Positions 17,173 to 25,234 of a stretch of 64,000 nucleotides of DNA are shown piece after piece. The translations under genes were made by a program, and so were the position numbers. The first letter of the stretch is position 1. Each line of letters starts with the position of its first letter. Below the pieces are notes generated by a model. It was not told where the DNA came from. It saw nothing but the letters and a program-made list of their open reading frames with translations, and ran no database searches. This stretch comes from Draconibacterium orientale (GTDB taxonomy: Bacteria; Bacteroidota; Bacteroidia; Bacteroidales; Prolixibacteraceae). The stretch spans positions 2,923,501 through 2,987,500 of the forward strand of contig NZ_CP007451.1 of NCBI RefSeq assembly GCF_000626635.1, in the 5' to 3' direction.

Positions 17173-20049
17173 ATGTCTCAGGATAGATTCGTTACACGCC
17201 ATATTGGGCCACGAGGAGTAGAAATTGCCGAAATGCTTGAATATGTTGGCGTTTCGTCGATGGAAGAATTACTGGAACAAACAGTACCTTCAAACATCAG
17301 GTTGCAACAGCCGTTAAAAATGAAGGAAGGATTGTCGGAAAGAAAGTACTTCCGCCGCATTCTTGAACTGGCATCAATGAATAAAGTATTTAATACCTAT
17401 ATTGGAATGGGTTATTACGATACCATTACTCCGGCAGTGGTTTTGCGTAATGTGCTCGAAAATCCGGTGTGGTACACTTCTTACACACCATACCAGGCCG
17501 AGATTTCGCAGGGACGACTGGAGGCACTGTTGAACTTCCAAACCATGGTTTGTGGTTTAACAGGTATGGACATTGCCAATGCATCGTTGCTCGACGAGGC
17601 TACCGCAGCAGCCGAGGCGATGGTAATGATGGCCAACCTGCGTTCACGTAAAATGGTGAAGGCCGGAATGAATACCATTTTGGTGGATGAAAAGATGTGG
17701 CCACAAACGCACGATGTATTAAAAACACGTGCACTGCCGCTGGGATTCGAATTAAAAATTCAGCCAAAAGACGAATTTAATTTCGATGAGAATGTGTTTG
17801 GCGTAATCGTTCAGTATCCGAACTCGGATGGCGAAATAACTGATTATGCTGAGCTGGTTGAAAAAGCACACGAAAAAGAGATAAAAGTGGCTGTTGCTGC
17901 CGATTTGATGTCACTCGCCATTCTAATGCCTCCGGGAGAATGGGGAGCTGATATCGTATTCGGTAACTCGCAACGTTTTGGTGTGCCAATGGGATACGGA
18001 GGACCTCACGCAGCATTTTTCGCAGCCCGCGAAGAATTTAAACGAAACATGCCGGGACGTATTATTGGAGTAACCAAAGACATACACGGAAACCGGGCGC
18101 TTCGTATGGCATTGCAAACCCGCGAGCAGCACATTAAACGCGAAAAAGCAACATCAAATATTTGTACTGCACAGGCGCTGCTGGCTATTATGGCCGGTTT
18201 CTTTGGTGTTTATCACGGCCCTGAAGGTGTTATCGGAATTGCTGAGCGCATTCACAATATCGCTGCATTTCTTGCCATTGAAATTGAAAAACTGGGATAT
18301 ACCCAAATCAATAAAAACTTTTTCGATACCATCCGTTTTGCATTGCCAAAACATGTAATGCGCGAAGACATTGAATGGTTGTCGCTCGAGCTGGAAATGA
18401 ACTTCCGCTACTTCGAAAATGGCGATGTAGGTATCAGTATCGACGAAACCACCAACCCGCAGGATATTGGCTGGATTATAGAAGTATTTGCAAAAGCTGC
18501 CAACAAAAAATGGCAGGTGGCCGAAGAATATCCTGAAGGATTTGAAATTGATGCTGCGTTTAAAAGAACATCGAAATTTATGACCGAGGAAGTGTTTAAT
18601 AAGTACCGCTCGGAAACAGAGATGGTTCGTTACATTAAACGCCTGGCCAAAAAAGATATTTCATTAACACAATCGATGATCTCGTTGGGGTCGTGCACGA
18701 TGAAGCTGAATGCAGCTACTGAAATGTTGCCGTTAAGCTGGATTGAATTTAACGGTTTACATCCGTTTGTGCCGAAAAACCAGGCTCGCGGTTACCACGA
18801 AATGATGGAAGAACTGCGCCGCGATTTGTCGGAAATTACCGGAATGGCCGATGTCAGCTTACAACCCAACTCAGGTGCTGCAGGTGAATATGCAGGATTG
18901 ATGGTGATTCAGGAATACCACAAAAGCAGAGGCGAGGGCCAGCGCGATGTGGTGATTATTCCTTCTTCGGCGCACGGAACTAACCCGGCAAGTGCGGTAA
19001 TGGCAGGCACAAAAGTAGTTGTGGTAAAATGCGATGAAAAAGGTAACGTTGATATGGACGACCTTCGTGCCAAAGCTGAATTGCATAAAGACCGGCTTTC
19101 GGCGTTTATGGTAACTTATCCGTCAACGCACGGGGTTTTCGAAGCTTCGATTATTGAAATGTGCGAGGTGATTCACGAAAATGGCGGTCAGGTTTATATG
19201 GACGGTGCGAATATGAACGCCCAGGTTGGATTAACCAATCCCCGACTGATTGGTGCCGATGTGTGTCACCTGAACCTGCATAAAACATTTGCTATTCCAC
19301 ACGGTGGAGGAGGACCTGGTGTGGGCCCGATTGGCGTTGCCAGTCACTTGGTGGAGTTTTTACCATCGCACCCGATAATGAATAACGGCCACGTGGGAAT
19401 TACAGCTGTTTCTGCAGCTCCGTGGGGAAGTGCGTCGGTATTGCCGATTACGTACGGTTACATTAAAATGATGGGAGCTGAAGGCCTGACAGAAGCTACA
19501 AAACTGGCGATTCTGAATGCCAATTATATTGCAACCGCCTTGAAAGATAATTACGGAATATTATATACCGGCGAAAACGGTCGTGTGGCACATGAACTGA
19601 TTTTAGAATGTCGCCACTTGAAAGCTTCAGCCGGAATTACAGAAGAAGACATTGCAAAACGTTTGATGGATTATGGTTTCCATGCACCAACGCTGTCGTT
19701 TCCTGTTCACGGTACTTTAATGATCGAGCCAACAGAAAGTGAATCGAAAGATGAACTGGATCGTTTTATAAGCGCGTTAAACTCGATTTTCGAAGAGGTG
19801 AAAGAAGTGGAGAACGGAGTTGCCGACAAGGCTGATAACGTACTGAAAAATGCACCGCACACAGCCCAGAGCGTTTGTGCCGATGAATGGACACACGCTT
19901 ATGGCCGCGAAAAAGCTGCCTATCCGTTGGATTGGGTGCGCGAGAACAAATACTGGGTGCCGGTTGGCCGTGTTGATAATGCATGGGGTGATCGTAACCT
20001 GATTTGCACCTGCGGTTCGCCGGAGGAATACGAAGCTTTTGCTGACTAA
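17173..20049 (+). CDS. gcvP: Glycine dehydrogenase (decarboxylating), P protein of glycine cleavage
   Basis: PLP enzyme that decarboxylates glycine and passes the aminomethyl group to the lipoylated H protein. The ATG at 17173 gives 958 residues; an in-frame TTG six bases earlier is less likely because the family begins near MSQDRFVTRHIGP. It is the fused one-chain form: the N-terminal half has EISQGRLEALLNFQT and the C-terminal half has the PLP lysine K704 in NLHKTFAIPHGGGGPG. A strong terminator follows. No gcvT or gcvH is adjacent; the L protein candidate is at 61530 in this window. Confidence 0.97.
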   Translation: MSQDRFVTRHIGPRGVEIAEMLEYVGVSSMEELLEQTVPSNIRLQQPLKMKEGLSERKYFRRILELASMNKVFNTYIGMGYYDTITPAVVLRNVLENPVWYTSYTPYQAEISQGRLEALLNFQTMVCGLTGMDIANASLLDEATAAAEAMVMMANLRSRKMVKAGMNTILVDEKMWPQTHDVLKTRALPLGFELKIQPKDEFNFDENVFGVIVQYPNSDGEITDYAELVEKAHEKEIKVAVAADLMSLAILMPPGEWGADIVFGNSQRFGVPMGYGGPHAAFFAAREEFKRNMPGRIIGVTKDIHGNRALRMALQTREQHIKREKATSNICTAQALLAIMAGFFGVYHGPEGVIGIAERIHNIAAFLAIEIEKLGYTQINKNFFDTIRFALPKHVMREDIEWLSLELEMNFRYFENGDVGISIDETTNPQDIGWIIEVFAKAANKKWQVAEEYPEGFEIDAAFKRTSKFMTEEVFNKYRSETEMVRYIKRLAKKDISLTQSMISLGSCTMKLNAATEMLPLSWIEFNGLHPFVPKNQARGYHEMMEELRRDLSEITGMADVSLQPNSGAAGEYAGLMVIQEYHKSRGEGQRDVVIIPSSAHGTNPASAVMAGTKVVVVKCDEKGNVDMDDLRAKAELHKDRLSAFMVTYPSTHGVFEASIIEMCEVIHENGGQVYMDGANMNAQVGLTNPRLIGADVCHLNLHKTFAIPHGGGGPGVGPIGVASHLVEFLPSHPIMNNGHVGITAVSAAPWGSASVLPITYGYIKMMGAEGLTEATKLAILNANYIATALKDNYGILYTGENGRVAHELILECRHLKASAGITEEDIAKRLMDYGFHAPTLSFPVHGTLMIEPTESESKDELDRFISALNSIFEEVKEVENGVADKADNVLKNAPHTAQSVCADEWTHAYGREKAAYPLDWVRENKYWVPVGRVDNAWGDRNLICTCGSPEEYEAFAD

Positions 20050-20076
20050 AAAATAAATCTTTAGATAAATATTGAA

Positions 20077-20105
20077 AGCCGTCTGATTTTTCAGGCGGCT
20101 TTTTT
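20077..20105 (+). terminator. Rho-independent terminator after gcvP
   Basis: AGCCGTCTGA (20077-20086) pairs with TCAGGCGGCT (20091-20100), a 10-bp stem with one G-U pair and a TTTT loop, followed by five T residues. Confidence 0.9.
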
Positions 20106-20129
20106 ACTGTATCAGGCGTTTTGTATGTT

Positions 20130-20391
20130 CTCCGAAAAACCGGAGGTGAAAATCAGCCGTCAGGTTTTAGCTCCAGAAAACCAGAGGTCTGAAAAAACAA
20201 TCAGATTTCATCTCCGGGAAACCGGAGCAAAAAAATTGCGGTCATTTTTGACTTCCGAAAAACCGAAGACGAAAATCAGCAGTCGGATTTTAACTCCAGA
20301 AAACCGGAGGCCTAATAAAATGATCAGATTTCATCTCCGAAAAACCGGAGCAGAAAAACAGCGGTTGGTTTTGAGCTCCGAAAAACCGGAG
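20130..20391. repeat. 41-bp-period hairpin array, six full units plus one hairpin
   Basis: Units start at 20130, 20171, 20212, 20253, 20294, 20335 and 20376, exactly 41 bases apart. Each opens with a 16-base near-palindrome of the form CTCCGAAAAACCGGAG, followed by a 25-base segment that is also related between units. Units 1, 2 and 3 match units 4, 5 and 6 respectively better than their neighbours (for example units 2 and 5 both end ATCAGATTTCAT), giving a 123-bp higher-order repeat. The second segment can form its own stem in several units, for example AAAATC with GATTTT in unit 4. It lies after the gcvP terminator and about 65 bases before ispE. Confidence 0.93.
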
Positions 20392-20456
20392 ATGGTTTTT
20401 CATCTTTCCATCTTGGTGGCGATTGTCCGAACGAATGAAAATTATATTTTTGCTGC

Positions 20457-21260
20457 ATGATCACATTTCCCAATGCGAAAATAAATATCGGGCTGAATGT
20501 TGTGGAGAAAAGACCGGATGGTTATCACAACCTGGAAACCATTTTCTACCCGGTAAAATTGTCGGATGCCCTGGAAGTGGTCGAAGCCGGAGAAACTGCT
20601 TTTTCTTCATCGGGAATTGAGATTGATGCCACCGCGGAAAATAACCTCGTTTATAAAGCTTATTCTTTGCTTGCGGGGGATTTTGATCTATCTCCGGTAA
20701 AAATGCATTTACACAAGGTAATTCCGTTTGGTGCGGGGCTTGGTGGTGGTTCGGCCGATGCAGCTTTTGCCTTAAAAATGCTGAACGATTATTTTGTGTT
20801 GGGATTAACAACCACGCAGTTGGAAGATTACGCTGCCCGGATTGGTGCCGATTGTCCGTTCTTCATCGAAAACAAACCCACTTTTGCGCACGGCATTGGC
20901 GATCAGTTTAAACCGGTAAACCTCGATTTGTCGGCTTTCGAGATTGTTATCGTAAAACCATCTTTTTCGGTGAGTACTCCACAGGCCTACCGAAATATCG
21001 TTCCAACAAAACCCGGTTTTAACCTGCTGGAAATTGACCAGCTTCCCATTGAAGATTGGAAAACGGTGGTGAAAAACGATTTCGAAAAAAGCGTATTTCC
21101 GCAATTCCCCGAAATTGAAAACCTGAAAAATAGGCTTTACGAAGCAGGTGCCGTTTACGCTTCCATGTCGGGAAGCGGCTCGGCAGTATTTGGTATTTTT
21201 CGCCATTCACCGACAAATTTAGATAAATACCTACCTAAAGGTATTTTTATTTACCGATAG
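20457..21260 (+). CDS. ispE: 4-diphosphocytidyl-2-C-methyl-D-erythritol kinase
   Basis: GHMP kinase of the MEP isoprenoid pathway; phosphorylates CDP-methylerythritol. The 267 residues are in the family range. Motif 1 is FPNAKINIGLNV at the N-terminus, the ATP-binding glycine loop is PFGAGLGGGSADAAF (about 88-102), and motif 3 is ASMSGSGSAVFG near the C-terminus. It stands alone between the 41-bp repeat array and the small secreted repeat protein gene. Confidence 0.94.
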   Translation: MITFPNAKINIGLNVVEKRPDGYHNLETIFYPVKLSDALEVVEAGETAFSSSGIEIDATAENNLVYKAYSLLAGDFDLSPVKMHLHKVIPFGAGLGGGSADAAFALKMLNDYFVLGLTTTQLEDYAARIGADCPFFIENKPTFAHGIGDQFKPVNLDLSAFEIVIVKPSFSVSTPQAYRNIVPTKPGFNLLEIDQLPIEDWKTVVKNDFEKSVFPQFPEIENLKNRLYEAGAVYASMSGSGSAVFGIFRHSPTNLDKYLPKGIFIYR

Positions 21261-21441
21261 CCCCGGACGTTTACCGACCTTAAGAACTCATTAACATTTT
21301 TTTTATTCTTTTTAACAAAACGAGATGTAACCTTTGTACTCGTTAATAGTCATATTAACTGAAAACAAGAAAACAAAAAAGTCCTTTACGAAGGCATTTG
21401 AAAACAAACAATTAGTTAGAAAACAATTAGAAACAGAAAAC

Positions 21442-21858
21442 ATGAAAACTAGATTTAATTTAAAAACAGTTGCACTTATAATAGCCGTCATTTTTACAGT
21501 AGGAACAGCTAATGCAACAGAGAAAGTAACAAAAGCCTCGGGCCATGAGAATAGTTTTGAAGCATCGTTAAACCTCGAAAGTTGGATGATAAACGATGCA
21601 ATTTGGAGCACTTCGGATGTAACAAATTTTGTTGAAGTGCAGGAAGAATCGCTGAATTTTGAAAACTGGATGACAAACAGCGATGTGTGGTCAACCGCAA
21701 TCGATTGGGCAGCGAATACCGCCGAAGCCAGCCTTGAGTTGGAAAACTGGATGACTAACAAAATTGCCTGGGAAGTTGCACCAACTGCAATTGCAGAAAC
21801 AGAAGGACATTTAGGCCTTGAGGAATGGATGATTAACGAAAGAGTTTGGAATTTGTAG
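21442..21858 (+). CDS. Small secreted protein with four WM-N-W repeats
   Basis: The ATG at 21442 gives 138 residues with a signal peptide (about 1-25, ending GTANA). An upstream in-frame ATG at 21334 would place 36 charged residues before the signal and is unlikely. The mature protein is almost entirely four repeats with consensus L-x-(L/F)-E-x-W-M-(I/T)-N-x-x-x-W. WM falls at residues 48, 76, 103 and 129, and the closing W at 55, 83, 110 and 136; the last repeat ends at the C-terminus. I do not recognise a named family and infer no function beyond export. A GNRA-loop terminator follows. Confidence 0.8.
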   Translation: MKTRFNLKTVALIIAVIFTVGTANATEKVTKASGHENSFEASLNLESWMINDAIWSTSDVTNFVEVQEESLNFENWMTNSDVWSTAIDWAANTAEASLELENWMTNKIAWEVAPTAIAETEGHLGLEEWMINERVWNL

Positions 21859-21897
21859 ATAAATAGAAAACGCGATTAGTTTTATTTGGATTTTTGA

Positions 21898-21924
21898 GGG
21901 TTGCCGAAAGGCAGCCCTTTTTTT
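21898..21924 (+). terminator. Terminator after the WM-repeat gene
   Basis: GGGTTGCC (21898-21905) pairs with GGCAGCCC (21910-21917) around a GAAA tetraloop, then seven T residues. Confidence 0.9.
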
Positions 21925-21944
21925 GTTTAAAAAGTGAAACAAAA

Positions 21945-21971
21945 AAACCGCACAAATTAATTGCGCGGTTT
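21945..21971 (-). terminator. Terminator of the carboxyltransferase operon
   Basis: On the minus strand AAACCGC (21965-21971 side) pairs with GCGGTTT (21945-21951 side), then a run of U from 21947 leftward. It ends the minus-strand operon 24 bases after the biotin carrier stop. Confidence 0.8.
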
Positions 21972-21995
21972 CATTATCACTGAACTCGTTTCGAG

Positions 21996-22322
21996 TTATT
22001 TTGTCGGTTTAATTTCAATCATCAAATGGCGGTTAGGAATAACCTCGCCTTTTTTAACGTGAATTTTTACTATCTCTCCATCAAAAGGCATTCGTACCTG
22101 GTTTTCCATCTTCATTGCCTCTAGCAATAAAAGTGTTTCACCTTCTTTCACCTTTTGTTTTGTTTTTACAAACAGATCGATTATCGTTCCCGGAATGAAT
22201 GAATAGAGTTCATTTGGATCGGGGGTTATGTATTTAACCCTGTTCTCAAATCTTTGGGTATAAGTTGTTTTGTATACAGCTCCTTGAATTACAAGGTTTT
22301 TAAGCTCTTTTTCTTCTGCCAT
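21996..22322 (-). CDS. Biotin carboxyl carrier subunit
   Basis: 108 residues whose second half is a biotinyl/lipoyl-attachment domain with the biotin lysine K71 in EAMKMENQV. A short N-terminal segment probably docks to partner subunits. It carries CO2 between subunits of a biotin-dependent acyl-CoA carboxylase or decarboxylase. It lies 20 bases downstream of the carboxyltransferase gene in the same operon and is followed by a terminator, so no further subunit is encoded here. Confidence 0.88.
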   Translation of the reverse strand: MAEEKELKNLVIQGAVYKTTYTQRFENRVKYITPDPNELYSFIPGTIIDLFVKTKQKVKEGETLLLLEAMKMENQVRMPFDGEIVKIHVKKGEVIPNRHLMIEIKPTK

Positions 22323-22342
22323 AATGCAATTCTTTTAGTGGT

Positions 22343-23887
22343 TTAAAACGGAGGAATTCCATGTTTTTTAGCTGGCATTGAAGCACTTTTGTTTTCAGAA
22401 ACCTGCAGGGCATGTAATATGCGCGCACGTGTTTCGCTAGGCTCGATTACCTCATCGATATAGCCTTGTGCAGCTGCAACATAAGGATTGGCAAACTTTT
22501 CTTTGTACTCCTCAATTTTTTGCTGGCGCATTTCTTCCGGATTTTCGGCTTCCGCAATTTCTTTACGGAAAACGATGTTAGCAGCACCTTCTGGTCCCAT
22601 AACCGCAATTTCGGCTGTTGGCCATGCAAAAACAAAGTCGGCACGTAGGTGACGCGAATTCATGGCAATGTAACCACCACCATAGGCTTTACGCACAATT
22701 ACAGTAATTTTGGGTACGGTAGCTTCGCTGTATGCATAAAGAATTTTTGCGCCGTGACGAATAACTCCGGCATGCTCCTGGTCAACTCCCGGCAAGTATC
22801 CCGGAAGATCTTCCATGGTAACAATAGGAATGTTAAAAGCATCGCAATAACGGATAAAACGGGCTGCTTTGTCCGAACTGTCAATGTCGAGTACGCCGGC
22901 AAGTACCATTGGCTGGTTGGCAACAAAACCAACAGTTTCGCCATTCATGCGACCAAAACCAACGATGATGTTTGGGGCAAAACGCTCCATAACCTCGAAA
23001 AATTCAGAACCGTCGGTGATGCTTTTTAATACATCGCGCATGTCGTATGGTATTCTTGGATCGGCAGGGACAATGTCTTCAACCTTAACTCCTTTTAGAG
23101 GATTTTTAGGTTTATGTGGCAATGCTTTTTTCAGGTTGCTACGTGGAATAAAGCTGATCAGTGTTTTTATCTGATCGAAACATTCCATTTCGGTTTCGGC
23201 ATAGAAATGTGCATTTCCAGTAACTTCGGCATGTACTTTTGCACCGCCGAGTTCTTCCATCGAAACTTCTTCACCCAAAACTGATTTAACTACCGATGGT
23301 CCGGTGATAAACATTTTCGAAATGTTTTCTACCACAAAAACAAAGTCGGTAAGTGCAGGCGAATATACCGCTCCACCAGCGCAAGGGCCAAGAATTACAG
23401 AGATTTGTGGAATTACTCCTGATGCCAGTGTGTTGCGGAAGAAAATCTCTCCGTAGCCGGCCAGGGAGTTAACACCTTCCTGGATACGCGCACCCCCCGA
23501 GTCGTTGATACCAATTAATGGAACACGCATTTTCAGCGCATGATCCATAATTTTTGTGATTTTACGCGCATGCATTAAGCCCAGCGAACCACCGGCAACG
23601 GTAAAGTCCTGGGCAAAAATGCAAACCGGTTTGTCGTAGATGGTACCGGTACCGATAATAACACCGTCGCCATGTAAGGTTTTGCCTTCCATGCCAAAAT
23701 CTTTGGCGGCGTGTTCTACAAATAAATCGTATTCGTGAAATGAGTTTTTATCTAACAAGGCCAGGATACGTTCACGGGCTGTGAGCTTACCCATTTTTAC
23801 TTGTTTCTCAATGGCTTTATCTCCACCACCTTTTTGTACTTCTTTCTTTCTTTTACGAAGATCGAGTACGTTACTTCTTAGTGACAT
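22343..23887 (-). CDS. Acyl-CoA carboxyltransferase subunit (PccB/MmdA type)
   Basis: 514 residues of the crotonase-fold carboxyltransferase family. Acyl-CoA site motifs include GINDSGGARIQEGV and GPCAGGAVYSPAL; the carboxybiotin site includes PGYLPGVDQEHAGVIRHGAK and KAYGGGYIAMNSR. Length and sequence fit propionyl-CoA carboxylase beta or methylmalonyl-CoA decarboxylase alpha, which cannot be separated by eye. It is the first gene of a two-gene operon with the biotin carrier. Neither a biotin carboxylase nor a membrane decarboxylase beta subunit is adjacent. MeaB at 60207 fits methylmalonyl-CoA metabolism in this organism. Confidence 0.9.
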   Translation of the reverse strand: MSLRSNVLDLRKRKKEVQKGGGDKAIEKQVKMGKLTARERILALLDKNSFHEYDLFVEHAAKDFGMEGKTLHGDGVIIGTGTIYDKPVCIFAQDFTVAGGSLGLMHARKITKIMDHALKMRVPLIGINDSGGARIQEGVNSLAGYGEIFFRNTLASGVIPQISVILGPCAGGAVYSPALTDFVFVVENISKMFITGPSVVKSVLGEEVSMEELGGAKVHAEVTGNAHFYAETEMECFDQIKTLISFIPRSNLKKALPHKPKNPLKGVKVEDIVPADPRIPYDMRDVLKSITDGSEFFEVMERFAPNIIVGFGRMNGETVGFVANQPMVLAGVLDIDSSDKAARFIRYCDAFNIPIVTMEDLPGYLPGVDQEHAGVIRHGAKILYAYSEATVPKITVIVRKAYGGGYIAMNSRHLRADFVFAWPTAEIAVMGPEGAANIVFRKEIAEAENPEEMRQQKIEEYKEKFANPYVAAAQGYIDEVIEPSETRARILHALQVSENKSASMPAKKHGIPPF

Positions 23888-24098
23888 AAAGTATTTTTTA
23901 GTTATAAATTTCCCGGTAGCTGACCGGTGTTATTTTTCTTTAGCGTGGGCAAAATTATAATTTTTTTAATTGCCGTGGGCTTATGTATTCCTGTACTACG
24001 GAAATTAACCAACATAGGTTCAATGTCTTCGAATTATTGTATTGTATGTTTGAAAAATTACAGGATATGTGAGTTGGGATACCTGGTTAGGTTACGAT

Positions 24099-24147
24099 AT
24101 TCTGCATCCAGCATCCAGTATCCAGCATTCAGCATCCAGTATTTATT
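24099..24147. repeat. Degenerate tandem heptamers (ATCCAGC), seven units
   Basis: Units ATTCTGC, ATCCAGC, ATCCAGT, ATCCAGC, ATTCAGC, ATCCAGT and ATTTATT follow each other in exact 7-base register. The array ends one base before the stop codon of lptG on the minus strand. Confidence 0.85.
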
Positions 24148-24148
24148 C

Positions 24149-25228
24149 CTACCGGGCCGCCCAGCGATAAACGAATAATGCGAGTATGGCATATATCAGA
24201 TTCGGAAGCCAGATGGCAAAAATGATTGGAACAGTTCCGCTAACGGCAAATACGGTTGAAATTTGCATAAACAGGATGTAAGAGAAAGCCAGCAAAAGTC
24301 CCAGCCCAATGTGCAGCCCCAAGCCTCCTTTTACTTTTCGCGATGCCAATCCGGCGCCAATAAGTGTTAAAATGAAAGCTGCAAACGGATTTGCAATACG
24401 TTTATGTTTTTCAATTTCCCATTCAATGGTGTTTACACCACGCATCTTCATTAATTTAATTTCTTTTAAAAGTGCCGGTGTGGTAAAGGTTTCCATTTCG
24501 TTGCTCAGGCGTTGAAAATCGCCCGGAACCATATTAAGAGTGGTGTCCATGCGGTATCCTTTTTCGAAGGTTTCATGATCCTCAAAAATGTTTCTTTTCC
24601 AGTACGAATTTATTACCCACTTACCGGTTTCCTTGTCCCAGCGAATGTTTTGTGCCGTAAGTTTTTCCTTTAGTTCTGAGTCTTCAAAACGCTCTAAGGT
24701 AAAACGCATGCCTACATTGTTTGAATTGAAACTTTGCATGTAAATGTAAGTGCCGGGCTCAATTTGCCGGTGAATATTTCGTTCGGTACCAACCGATTTG
24801 CTTCTGATATAATTGTGCCTGAAATCGTTCATGGTTTTATTGGCGGGCGGAATAACATAGTTGCCCAGCATAAACGAAAACAGTGCAATTACAAGTGCCG
24901 AAACCAGGTAAGGCCGCATTAATCGGCTATAGGAAACACCGTTACTTAAAATGGCAATAATCTCGGTGTTGTAGGTCATTTTCGAGGTAAAGTAAATTAC
25001 CGCGATAAAGGTAAACAGCGGGCTGAACAGGTTGGCAAAATAGGGGATAAAGTTCATGTAATAGTCAAAAACAATATCCTTAACCGGAATGTCCTTGGAA
25101 AGAAATTCGTCGAGGTTTTCCGAAATATCGAAAACAATAGCGATACTTAAAATCAGACCAATGGCATAAAAGAAAGTTCCCAGGAACTTTTTCGAAATGT
25201 AAAAATCTATTGTTTTATACCACTTCAT
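24149..25228 (-). CDS. LptF/LptG family lipopolysaccharide export permease
   Basis: 359 residues of the YjgP/YjgQ family. Three membrane segments in the first 120 residues and three in the last 90 flank a periplasmic beta-jellyroll-like domain (about 125-265). The family forms the membrane part of the LptBFG transporter that extracts lipopolysaccharide. Six bases separate it from the upstream tgt gene, so the two form an operon, an arrangement common in Bacteroidota. Whether it is LptF or LptG is not decidable here. Confidence 0.9.
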   Translation of the reverse strand: MKWYKTIDFYISKKFLGTFFYAIGLILSIAIVFDISENLDEFLSKDIPVKDIVFDYYMNFIPYFANLFSPLFTFIAVIYFTSKMTYNTEIIAILSNGVSYSRLMRPYLVSALVIALFSFMLGNYVIPPANKTMNDFRHNYIRSKSVGTERNIHRQIEPGTYIYMQSFNSNNVGMRFTLERFEDSELKEKLTAQNIRWDKETGKWVINSYWKRNIFEDHETFEKGYRMDTTLNMVPGDFQRLSNEMETFTTPALLKEIKLMKMRGVNTIEWEIEKHKRIANPFAAFILTLIGAGLASRKVKGGLGLHIGLGLLLAFSYILFMQISTVFAVSGTVPIIFAIWLPNLIYAILALFVYRWAAR

Positions 25229-25234
25229 ATTTTT

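Noticed and set aside
20130-20391. CRISPR array
   Set aside because: Regular spacing and palindromic cores look CRISPR-like, but the repeats are only 16 bases and vary, the intervening segments are related to each other rather than unique, and no cas genes are present.
20125-20460. 111-codon open frame running through the 41-bp array, giving a 41-residue protein repeat
   Set aside because: The frame stays open because three 41-bp units make 123 bases, a codon multiple. Changes between units are frequently non-synonymous while the hairpin arms are kept, which points to a DNA/RNA element and not a protein.
23888-24098. Small gene between the carboxyltransferase and the lptG heptamer array
   Set aside because: The only open frame here runs into the heptamer array and has no homologous look.
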